Below are positions 18,133-26,332 of a DNA stretch of 64,000 bases, one piece after another. Origin of the DNA: Aporhodopirellula sallentina SM41. Lineage in GTDB: Bacteria; Planctomycetota; Planctomycetia; Pirellulales; Pirellulaceae. The translations under genes and the position numbers were made by a program. The notes beneath the pieces were generated by a model. It worked only from the letters and a program-made list of their open reading frames with translations, was not told where the DNA came from and did not search any database. Position 1 is the first letter of the stretch. Each line of letters opens with the position of its first letter. Location: the NCBI RefSeq assembly GCF_000346505.1, contig NZ_ANOH01000341.1, forward strand, positions 1 to 64,000. The letters run 5' to 3'.

Positions 18133-20325
18133 TCAATTGCCCGGCATCACGATGCCATAGACCTCGAACGTGTTCCCTTGGTCGTCAACGGCGGGTCGGC
18201 CACGCGTGAGCAACGAGCGATAGTTTCCATCGTCGTCTCGCTGACGGATCGGCAGTTGGTAAGCCGAACCGGTTTCGATCGCTTGCTCCAAAACGACGTG
18301 GAGTTTGTCGCGATCCTCCGGATGAATTTGGTCGAGAAACTCGTCGTAGTCCGGCTCGCCTTTCGCCGGATCTCGACCGGCCAAGCGGAATGTTTCCGAC
18401 GACCATTGAATCACCTTGGTTCGTGGATCAAACGACCACGTCCCCAGACCAGCGAGACTCTGCAGATCGCGGAGCCGACGACGGCTTTGTTCCAAATTCC
18501 GCTCGGCATCACGCCGCTGGGTGATATCCCGGATTGTTGACAACAAGAGTTCGCTGCCACTGACGCTAACGGTCCGAGCACTAATCAGAACATCGATCAG
18601 ATCGTTCGGATCACCGGACTTCCGCAGGAACCGAGTTTCGAAGTTTTCGATATGACCATCTTGGGTCAACGTCTCGACAAAATTTTGACGATGGTTGTCG
18701 CAGTTCCAAATGGCGAGCTTTGCGATCTCCCTACCGACGAGTTCTCCCTCTTCATAACCGAGCATCGTCAGGCACGCTTTGTTGGCTTCCAACACGACGC
18801 CGTCCGCCCACTGGATCAACAAACCAGCCTCGGGTGATTGAGTGAAGAGGGCAGAGTACTTCGCGTGACTTTCGCGAACCCGATCTCGCCGGTCTCGATC
18901 GCGACGAACCCGCACCGCGGCTTCGCAGTCGCCTTCACCGGCGGCGGCATACAAACGCAGCGACAGGTCGAGATCACCACGCCCGGCAGTGAACCGCGCA
19001 AACTCCAGTTGCACCTTCTTGAGCGTCTCGGTGGCTCTTGTGTTCTCTGGCCACAACTCGATCGCTTCGTGCAACAACGCTTGGCTGATCCGAAAGCGTT
19101 CGTAAGTCTCTTCCGTCGTGAGTTCCGCGATCGGTTTTCGCGAACGGTCGTTTTCATCCGGCCACGCACGTCGCTTGGCACGTCGCACGAGCCGCTCGCT
19201 TTCTTGATGCGTCCGGTGGTCGGTGATCGCCGAAACGAACTCTTCGACCGTTGCATAGCGGTCGCGAGGGTCGGTAGCCATCGCCTTCATCGCCGCGTCC
19301 ATTAACTCGCCAACGACTTCGGTCGGCACGATAATGTTGTTCGCCGCCGAATGAATGCACTCGAGCAAGCTGTTGCCGTGGTGCGGCGGACGCCCGGTCA
19401 AAACCTGAAATAGGATCGCACCGAGCAGATAAACATCGGTCAACGGGCCGATTTGTTCGAGCCCTCCGGACGCCTGTTCCGGAGCCATGTAGGCCGGGGT
19501 TCCTCCGATCGCGCTGCCACCATCACACCACTGCGGCGCGGCCTCTTTCTTGGACCGACCGAGCTGGATCGCGAGCCCCCAATCGGCAACCAGGGCTTCA
19601 CCGAACCGTCCGAGCATGACGTTTTCAGGTTTGATGTCGCGATGAATCAGCCCGCGCGAATGGGCATATCGGATCGCATCGGCAACGCGGAGCAAGATCG
19701 TGAGGTTCTCCTCCACGCTGAATTGGTCGATCTGTTGGTCCCAACTCGTGCCGTCAATACGCTTCATCGCGTAGAACAGATGCCCGTCGGCGTCGATACA
19801 CAAATCGTGCAACGCGATCACGTTGGGATGGTCGAGCGAACCGATCACGCGGGCTTCGGTTAGAAAGCGATGACGCGATTGGCGGTCACCCGCCAACTCG
19901 TGTCGCAACACCTTCACAGCCACCTCGCGGTCAATCGCGCGTTGGTGTGCCTGGTAAACGATCCCGGTACCGCCACTGCCGAGCTTTCCGATCAGGCGAT
20001 ATTCCACATCTTCGCCACCCATCGGGTTGGCGGAAGATGTTACCCCCAACGCCGAATCGGCTCCCATGGTCAATTGCCCCAGAGAGATCACTTTGCGAGG
20101 CGGGATAAAGCCCTCGTCGGCACGAAGAGCCGCAACGTCCAACGGTTCATCAACCGTCTTATGCAAAGTCGACGACAGCGGTTGGTCGTCGGACCATTCG
20201 GGGTGCTGCAAGTTCAGACGATTGTCGGCCAACGATAACGTGATCGTCTTGGCATCGGACGGCATCTCAGCCAATCGCTTCGCAATATGATCGTCGCCAA
20301 AAATTGTATCGAGCAGTGTCGCCAT
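18133..20325 (-). CDS. Serine/threonine protein kinase with two C-terminal PAS domains
   Basis: 730 aa. A Hanks-type kinase domain at about 108-370: Gly-rich loop LGSGGTGIVYQ (about 115), AVKVL lysine, HRDIKPENVM catalytic loop (about 225), ADWGLA (Asp kept, DFG replaced by DWG), and GGTPAYMAPEQ activation segment. A helical stretch (about 400-470) follows, then PAS 1 (about 475-590, SPEAGLLIQWADGVVLEANK) and a PAS_3-like second PAS (about 615-728). No transmembrane segment and no histidine kinase output domain. The PAS domains probably sense a ligand or redox state and control the kinase. A good AAGGAT site seven bases before the ATG supports the start. Confidence 0.9.
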   Translation of the reverse strand: MATLLDTIFGDDHIAKRLAEMPSDAKTITLSLADNRLNLQHPEWSDDQPLSSTLHKTVDEPLDVAALRADEGFIPPRKVISLGQLTMGADSALGVTSSANPMGGEDVEYRLIGKLGSGGTGIVYQAHQRAIDREVAVKVLRHELAGDRQSRHRFLTEARVIGSLDHPNVIALHDLCIDADGHLFYAMKRIDGTSWDQQIDQFSVEENLTILLRVADAIRYAHSRGLIHRDIKPENVMLGRFGEALVADWGLAIQLGRSKKEAAPQWCDGGSAIGGTPAYMAPEQASGGLEQIGPLTDVYLLGAILFQVLTGRPPHHGNSLLECIHSAANNIIVPTEVVGELMDAAMKAMATDPRDRYATVEEFVSAITDHRTHQESERLVRRAKRRAWPDENDRSRKPIAELTTEETYERFRISQALLHEAIELWPENTRATETLKKVQLEFARFTAGRGDLDLSLRLYAAAGEGDCEAAVRVRRDRDRRDRVRESHAKYSALFTQSPEAGLLIQWADGVVLEANKACLTMLGYEEGELVGREIAKLAIWNCDNHRQNFVETLTQDGHIENFETRFLRKSGDPNDLIDVLISARTVSVSGSELLLSTIRDITQRRDAERNLEQSRRRLRDLQSLAGLGTWSFDPRTKVIQWSSETFRLAGRDPAKGEPDYDEFLDQIHPEDRDKLHVVLEQAIETGSAYQLPIRQRDDDGNYRSLLTRGRPAVDDQGNTFEVYGIVMPGN

Positions 20326-20480
20326 CGCAGATCCTTTTTTTTACCCGGCCAACACCACATGCAAAAAGATGAATTCGTTGCCTCGCTATTGTATCTCTCC
20401 GATCGACTCGGAACTCTATCCGGTCGACATCCAACGCGTCCATCATCCATCCGACGCGGTCCGATCACCGATTCATTCCT

Positions 20481-21227
20481 CTAGCGTCGTCGGCTAGTCT
20501 TTTTGGCTTTCTTCTTTGCCGATTTCTTCACCGATTTTTTACCTGCCTTCTTCGCTGCCTTCTTGGTCGTCTTTTTAACGGACCGTTTGACAGATTTCTT
20601 CACTGGCTTTTTGGCGGATCGTTTCGCCGACTTACGAACTGACTTCTTGGTTGGCTTCTTAACCGACTTCTTCTTCGCGGTTTTCTTGGAAGTTTTTTTA
20701 GCGGCGTTTCGCGACGATTTCTTAACGGACTTCTTCACCGTCTTCCGCTTCGATTTCTTCTTCGAACCACTTCCTTCGAAAAGAGCGACCACTTGATCCC
20801 GGTCGGTTATTTGCTGTTCACGGGCCAGCACGGCGAGTTCAAACGCGTGATCTTGGCCGTATTTGTTCCAAGCAAAACTCGCCTTCTCGCGTCGTCCATC
20901 CTCAGTCACCCACGAAGCACAGTACGCGGAGTAAGCACAACCCGGATAGCGATTGTCTTGTGAATAGGCGACGTGGACCCCGACAACCCCGGTACTGTTG
21001 CGCGACGTCAAACGATTGCGGGTCGAGTTCTCAGGCGGCCCCATCTCTTCGAGCAAATCTTGATACGCCTCTTTCGCCGCGACGAACGCCTTGCGTTTGC
21101 CACCGAATTTGCTGTCCGAAAAATACTTATTTACCCGATTACCGTTTCGGGAGATCCGTACCATGTACCCGCTGCGATTTTCCATTTCAAAGCGGGTGAT
21201 TCCCTTGGCGACGGTTTTGGTAGACAT
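20481..21227 (-). CDS. AP2-domain DNA-binding protein with histone H1-like Lys-rich tail
   Basis: 248 aa. Two AP2-like beta-sheet DNA-binding modules: residues about 8-63 (SGYMVRISRNGNRVNKYFSD, then KAFVAAKEAYQDLL) and about 78-140 (STGVVGVHVAYSQDN, YCASWVTEDGRREKASFAWNKYG, HAFELAVLARE). The last 95 residues are almost only Lys, Ser, Thr, Ala and Arg in KKSVKK/KKTAKK repeats, like eukaryotic histone H1 tails and bacterial HctA/AlgP-type proteins. The protein is likely to bind DNA both specifically (AP2) and by charge (tail), in the nucleoid. It precedes the kinase gene by 155 bp on the same strand; whether the kinase phosphorylates its Ser/Thr-rich tail is speculation. Confidence 0.75.
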   Translation of the reverse strand: MSTKTVAKGITRFEMENRSGYMVRISRNGNRVNKYFSDSKFGGKRKAFVAAKEAYQDLLEEMGPPENSTRNRLTSRNSTGVVGVHVAYSQDNRYPGCAYSAYCASWVTEDGRREKASFAWNKYGQDHAFELAVLAREQQITDRDQVVALFEGSGSKKKSKRKTVKKSVKKSSRNAAKKTSKKTAKKKSVKKPTKKSVRKSAKRSAKKPVKKSVKRSVKKTTKKAAKKAGKKSVKKSAKKKAKKTSRRR

Positions 21228-21587
21228 GCAGAAACGACTCGGGAGATTGAAGCAAAAGTGGGTGTCACGTGGACGAAAAACCAGCGGACATTAAAGTCAC
21301 CGACCTATCGGATTACAACCCGTTGAACCTGAGTTGACCGTCCCCTTCAGCGTAGCTTGAAAAACCAAATGTAAACACACGTCCACTTACCTTGCGAGGG
21401 GATGGCTGCGATTTTATGTCTGATGGTCAACCGTCCATTTCGAGTACGGTACATCAGTTGCGTTTGATTTCACTTGCTCGTGCTCGCCGACACGCGAGAG
21501 GACGAGCGAGATTTCAAACTCTCCAGCCGCTTATCGATCGCTTTTCGAGACCTCTCTATGCTACGCAAGCCACGAAGAACTTCCCGG
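21228..21587. other. Divergent upstream region of AP2 gene and metalloprotease
   Basis: About 330-360 bp depending on the protease start (21558 or 21588). The protease frame is open from 21474, but residues encoded there look unlike a leader. No clear operator or promoter box is visible; the region should carry promoters in both directions. Confidence 0.4.
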
Positions 21588-23708
21588 ATGAGCCAATGGC
21601 CCCAACGCTTCGTTCGGCTCGAGCGATTAGAGAAACGCGAGTTGCTCGCGGGCGATGTCGCGTCACCGGCCGCTGAAATCGCTCAGAGCGTTGAGCGAGC
21701 CGCCGAGGGCGAAGACACCAGCACTGTTCATTTCCGGTTCGACTACCGACATGACACGGGCTTCTTCAACAACCACCCCGAACGAAAAGCCTTGCTCGAA
21801 GAAGCCGGGCAATACTTAACCGATCGATTGAGCGATACGCTCGCAGCGATCCCGGCATCCAATTCGAACTACTCGTGGCAGGCGCACTACACCAACCCGT
21901 CAAACGGCGCGAACACGAAGGTCCCCAATGGGTTCTCAGTTGCCGCGAATGAAATTGTCGTTTTCGTTGGGTCACGCAATCTGCAGAGTCTCGATGCATC
22001 AGCACAACTAAAAACACGTGCACACGCCGACGGTGTGAACACGCCATTCAGCTACAACTGCGCCACCGGCACGCAGGCGCAGTGCGATGCGTTCGGATCG
22101 ACGCTACTGACGCGCGGTGAAGGAACAACAATGGGCGTGGGTGCAAACGACTTTGCCCCCTTTGTGGGTTCTATCAGCTTCGACACGCGAAGTGAGACCG
22201 TCAACGCATGGAATTTTGACGACGAACCGCTCGAAGAAAATCAACTTCGTTTCGTTACCTTTGTACAACACGAACTCGCCCACATTCTCGGACATGGTGT
22301 AGCCGACTCGTTCATCACTCGGGTCAGTGGCGGTCGTTTCAACGGTCCTAAAACCAACGCCGCCTACGTGGGTTCGGGGAGCGTGCCGCTCAACGGCGAA
22401 CATATCGCTCAGTCGGTCGAAAACGAACAATCGACGATCATGACGGCGAGCATCAACACACCGGACTTGTTCTCGGCACTCGACTTTGCGGTTCTCGATG
22501 ACATCGGTTGGCAAGTGACCGGAGACTCACGACCGACCGTCAACATCACCACCCAATCCACTGTCGTCACCGAGGGCGTCGGTTCGCTGCAGGTCACCGC
22601 GACGTTGTCGAAGACGTCCGCCAGCTCGATCACCATTCCGGTGTCGATGTCGGGGGCCGCCACCTCGGACGTGGAGCTTTCTTCGACTGAGTTCGTTTTC
22701 GCGGCGAATCAACGAACCGCGACCATCACGATCGAGGTTACCGATGACACGGCTGACGAAACCACCGAAGCGGTGACGGTCTCTTTGCTCGGTGCGTCCG
22801 GTGCGATTCAAGGCTCGACAACCGATTTTCGGTTAACCATTTTTGACGATGATGGAGTCGACTGGACAACCGTCCCACGACTCGATCCCGCTGCGGTCTC
22901 GAATCCGCTCACCATCGCCGGAAACAACCAAGCCAGCGGCATCGTCTTCCGCGCCACGGCCTCACAAAACCTGCAGGTGACCGCTTCGAACGTCGACCAG
23001 ATCAGCGAAGCCGTCCTGCTCATCGACAAAGACCAAGAGATCATCGGCCAATACACTTCCACCGGTCTGGCGTCGACTCCGCTGACCCAAGGCGAACCCT
23101 ATGCGTTGATCTTTCTACCACGCCTAACCACGCGAACGTTCAACATCACGTATCCCGCGGGGCTCGGCGCGTCGATGCCCTGGACGAACGTCTTGTTCCC
23201 GCAGGACGTCAATGGAAACGGTGCGGTTTCCGAAACGGATGCGTTGCAAATCATCAACCAACTCAACTCGGCCGGCGATGGCGTCTCCGTCGACTCGTCG
23301 GCCGTCAGCGGCGATAGTTTTTATGACGTGTCGGGCGATCAACGCATCACGGCGTTAGACGCTTTGCGAGTCATCAACTACCTCAACAATCGAGATTCTG
23401 TAGGCAGCGAACCGATCCAGGGCGACCCCGTACCACCCGCACCGGCAACGTCTCCGGCCAACACGTCGATGGCTGCGAGCCAGCCCGACGAGTTCGAAAC
23501 GATTGCCGAGGCGATCGCGGTGGGGGCAATCGCTGCTCCCACGAAAGCGACAGCAACGGACTTCGCGTTCTCCTCCATTGCGTCCGATTCCGTTGACGAG
23601 ATCTTCGCCGATGACTTTTCCGCGAACGGCGGTGAATCAGGTAGCGACGAATCAGAAGGTGATCGGCAACTGCTCGACCTGCTCTCGGATCGCCCCAGAG
23701 ACGCGTAG
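21558..23708 (+). CDS. Secreted metalloprotease with Calx-beta and dockerin modules
   Basis: About 716 aa from the ATG at 21558 (21588 also possible; the frame opens at 21474). The N-terminus has RLERLEKRELLAGD, the LE-R-LLA motif found at the start of many large planctomycete exported proteins. The protease region (about 50-320) has HELAHILGHG (HExxH zinc site), a later GEHIA that may give the third ligand, and the LDFAVLDDIGW ending typical of this family. Next come a Calx-beta domain (about 330-430), a PPC-like beta domain (about 440-545), and a dockerin type I-like pair (about 565-635: DVNGNGAVSETDALQIIN and DVSGDQRITALDALRVIN, calcium loops). The tail is Ser/Asp/Glu-rich. Extracellular protein degradation is likely; target unknown. 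Confidence 0.85.
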   Translation: MLRKPRRTSRMSQWPQRFVRLERLEKRELLAGDVASPAAEIAQSVERAAEGEDTSTVHFRFDYRHDTGFFNNHPERKALLEEAGQYLTDRLSDTLAAIPASNSNYSWQAHYTNPSNGANTKVPNGFSVAANEIVVFVGSRNLQSLDASAQLKTRAHADGVNTPFSYNCATGTQAQCDAFGSTLLTRGEGTTMGVGANDFAPFVGSISFDTRSETVNAWNFDDEPLEENQLRFVTFVQHELAHILGHGVADSFITRVSGGRFNGPKTNAAYVGSGSVPLNGEHIAQSVENEQSTIMTASINTPDLFSALDFAVLDDIGWQVTGDSRPTVNITTQSTVVTEGVGSLQVTATLSKTSASSITIPVSMSGAATSDVELSSTEFVFAANQRTATITIEVTDDTADETTEAVTVSLLGASGAIQGSTTDFRLTIFDDDGVDWTTVPRLDPAAVSNPLTIAGNNQASGIVFRATASQNLQVTASNVDQISEAVLLIDKDQEIIGQYTSTGLASTPLTQGEPYALIFLPRLTTRTFNITYPAGLGASMPWTNVLFPQDVNGNGAVSETDALQIINQLNSAGDGVSVDSSAVSGDSFYDVSGDQRITALDALRVINYLNNRDSVGSEPIQGDPVPPAPATSPANTSMAASQPDEFETIAEAIAVGAIAAPTKATATDFAFSSIASDSVDEIFADDFSANGGESGSDESEGDRQLLDLLSDRPRDA

Positions 23709-23960
23709 CGGTTTCGTCTCCGCGGTCGCATATCGGACGTTTGCCGCGCGTTATTTTGCGACTGATAACATGCTAGCAAACAACCGAAAACGGAACGGAA
23801 GGGCGTTGCCGACGGGAAGCTAGGTAATTTTGGGAAACAGTCCGACTCGACGGAGAGACCTCCGTTCGAGTTACGCCGAATTGCCTGCAGACCGATTAGC
23901 TGACGGGCCGATCCGACGAAGAACACAGACTCTTCGACCGCGATCATACGGCCGTCACCA

Positions 23961-24719
23961 ATGCCTACTCATCCCAATCACTCGTTTGCTGTCATTCCTT
24001 GGTCATCTCGAGTGACACGCAATCCGATCGCGTTCGCAATCCTATTGGCGACAGCGATCGCCGGACTCGGCGCTTGCCCGGCCTACGCTGTGCAAGGATC
24101 CGTGATCGAAGGCAGCGTTGGTTTGTGGGCCCCGTTGCTGCCGGAATTGACGGAGGCCGGGGGTGCGAGCGACTCGGGTGATTCGGTCGGCACGCTGCTC
24201 GAACTGTCGGGCCACCATCGCTTTGACGGGTACCTGACCAGCGTCGAGGCGGGTGTCGAATATGGGGTCACCAATTCAGTTGAGATGTTCGGATACGAAT
24301 TCTTGCTGCGTGACACGTGGTCATTCAAAATCGGTGAATTGTCGGCCGGGACGGGTTTCAGCCAAATGGAATGGGACCGCGACTGGGGACACCGAAGAAT
24401 CACCAATGATTACACCGGAGCGAAAATCCGCGGCGGGTGGGAAACGACGTTCGGTCGCCAACCGATCTGGATCGACCTGACCCTCGGGATCTACGACTTC
24501 GATGGCAGCTATGACGATGGCGTGAACAGCGATACCGTCTCGGAGGTCACGACAACGTGGGGACTCGACGTGAAAGCCGACTGCGACCACTTTCGCATCC
24601 CGATGCGTTTCATCGCCGGCATCGACTACCTCAACGACATGACTACTTGGGAAGCAGGCCAGATCGGTACCGACGACGCGGTCGCCCTTTCCGGGTCGAT
24701 CGAATTCCGCCTGTGGTAA
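23961..24719 (+). CDS. Exported beta-strand-rich protein, possible outer-membrane protein
   Basis: 252 aa, family not recognised. A hydrophobic signal peptide (about 18-44, NPIAFAILLATAIAGLGACPAYA) is followed by alternating aromatic/polar strands (for example SVEAGVEYGVTNSVEMFGYE, YTGAKIRGGWETTFG, IWIDLTLGIYDFDGS) and ends in SIEFRLW. An aromatic C-terminal residue on a last beta strand fits the outer-membrane beta-barrel insertion signal. Ten to twelve strands could fit its length. It is followed at 24863 by an exported hydrolase on the same strand. The outer-membrane assignment is inference. Confidence 0.6.
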   Translation: MPTHPNHSFAVIPWSSRVTRNPIAFAILLATAIAGLGACPAYAVQGSVIEGSVGLWAPLLPELTEAGGASDSGDSVGTLLELSGHHRFDGYLTSVEAGVEYGVTNSVEMFGYEFLLRDTWSFKIGELSAGTGFSQMEWDRDWGHRRITNDYTGAKIRGGWETTFGRQPIWIDLTLGIYDFDGSYDDGVNSDTVSEVTTTWGLDVKADCDHFRIPMRFIAGIDYLNDMTTWEAGQIGTDDAVALSGSIEFRLW

Positions 24720-24818
24720 CCGCCCTTCTGCCAAACCGGCAATCGGCACCGCCCAACTCGATGGCGACCAACAACTGAATATTCGCTAAAAATTCACCCC
24801 TCCCGGGCCTGCTTTCCG

Positions 24819-24832
24819 GCGTAAGATTACGC
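24819..24832. promoter_or_regulatory. Palindrome upstream of the alpha/beta hydrolase
   Basis: GCGTAA-GA-TTACGC, a perfect 6-bp palindrome 30 bp before the ATG at 24863. Position and symmetry fit an operator or a short leader hairpin. No matching second copy was seen elsewhere in the window. Confidence 0.35.
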
Positions 24833-24862
24833 GGCGTCTTTCAATGTCTCGCGAGTTCTTTT

Positions 24863-25957
24863 ATGCCATCGTATCGTCTGTTCGGATTCATCCTCGCGAT
24901 TTGCGGTCTTGCTCAGACCAACGCGAGCCACGGGCAGAATGTCCTTTACGGGAATCCTTCCGTATCGGGACCGGTGGTATTAGAGCGAGGGATTCCGTCC
25001 TCCACGATCGAACCGGCAGTCCCTACCGGGCTGCCCGACGAGGTCATCGAACAGCGACTTCAGGCGTTACCCAACTCCGCGTTCGATAAACGGGCGAGCG
25101 ACGAGATTTGGTTGATCAGCAGCCGGCATCTGTGCTCCCGCCATGCGAGTATCGAAAGTCTCGACGTCAAGAAACGCGTCAACGGCTCGCACTGGAAAAC
25201 CGAATCCGTACACAGTCTTCTCGGTCCGGATCCGACCGGGATGAATCGCCCGATTGTCGTTTTCGTCCACGGGAATCGATGGCCCCTCGACAAAGCGATC
25301 CGACGAGGGCTCCAAACCTACGATCAAACGATCTTCCCGTGGCGCGATGCACCGTCGCTGCGTTTTGTCATTTGGACGTGGCCATCCGATGCGATTCCGG
25401 GGCCCATTCGCGACGTAAAGACCAAAGCATCCAAAGCCGATCAACACGCGTTCCACTTCGCGAGATTCCTTCAAAGCGTCGCTCCACCCACCCCGCTATC
25501 CGTCGTGGGATACAGCTACGGCGGCCGCGTTTCGCTCGGCGCGTTGCATTTGATGGGTGGCGGACGGATCGACGGCTACCACCTTTCCAATGCCCCGCCC
25601 GCGTTCAGTGGTGTGTCGCAGCGGATCAACCTGACTTTGGTGGTGCCCGCTATCCGCAACAACTGTCTGATCGGAACTCGAGCCCAGGCCTACAGCCAGA
25701 TCAACCGGCTGTTTCTGGTTTACAACAATCGCGATCGTTATTTGAACCTTTTCAAATTCACGCGGTTCGGCGGTAAGAACCCAGCACTCGGCTACACCGG
25801 TGTCTGTGGACTCAGCCGGTTGCCCGATCACACCTACCGCGTGGACCAGTTTAACGCATCTCGAGCGGTCGGAACCGACCATGACTTCCTGGAATACATT
25901 TCCGATCAACGGATCGAAACTCGGTTGCGAGCCCACCTTCTATTGCCTGCGGATTAG
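24863..25957 (+). CDS. Exported alpha/beta-hydrolase-like protein
   Basis: 364 aa. Signal peptide MPSYRLFGFILAICGLAQTN then ASHGQ. The body contains the hydrolase strand PIVVFVHGNRW (oxyanion region) and the nucleophile elbow VVGYSYGGRVSLGALH (Ser in GYSYGG), with a possible catalytic His near TDHDFLEY at the end. Family proteins hydrolyse esters or amides; here the substrate is unknown. Length and motif spacing fit the planctomycete group of exported hydrolases. It follows the beta-strand protein with a 143-bp gap containing a palindrome at 24819-24832. Confidence 0.7.
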   Translation: MPSYRLFGFILAICGLAQTNASHGQNVLYGNPSVSGPVVLERGIPSSTIEPAVPTGLPDEVIEQRLQALPNSAFDKRASDEIWLISSRHLCSRHASIESLDVKKRVNGSHWKTESVHSLLGPDPTGMNRPIVVFVHGNRWPLDKAIRRGLQTYDQTIFPWRDAPSLRFVIWTWPSDAIPGPIRDVKTKASKADQHAFHFARFLQSVAPPTPLSVVGYSYGGRVSLGALHLMGGGRIDGYHLSNAPPAFSGVSQRINLTLVVPAIRNNCLIGTRAQAYSQINRLFLVYNNRDRYLNLFKFTRFGGKNPALGYTGVCGLSRLPDHTYRVDQFNASRAVGTDHDFLEYISDQRIETRLRAHLLLPAD

Positions 25958-26332
25958 AAAGCCGTCGTTGCTCTACCGAAAAAGCGACGAGCACCAGGAA
26001 TCATCGCTCTTTCGCAACCCGATCCCGACTTCGGTATCGACGGGATGAAACAACCGGCCCGGATCGGTTACTCTAAGTACCGATCCGAGAATCTCGGCAG
26101 ACTGATTCGACGTTGGGCATTCGCCATGGTTGCCGAGTAGCAGCCGCGACGAACGCCGACAGGCCAATAAGCTCTCGGATGTTTTCTCGTGTCTGCGAAA
26201 TGCAGGCTCAATCGATCCCGCCCCATTGAATCCCGGAAAAAATCGCAACGCGAGTCCGCACGTGGACGATGACCCTCGCGACTTTCCCGGGCACCACGAT
26301 ACGACTCACTTTGTCCACATGGATGTGCCGTA
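25958..26332. other. Intergenic region before lnt
   Basis: 375 bp with no convincing gene, tandem repeat or strong hairpin. Short minus-strand frames have skewed composition and no motif. It likely holds the lnt promoter. Confidence 0.5.
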
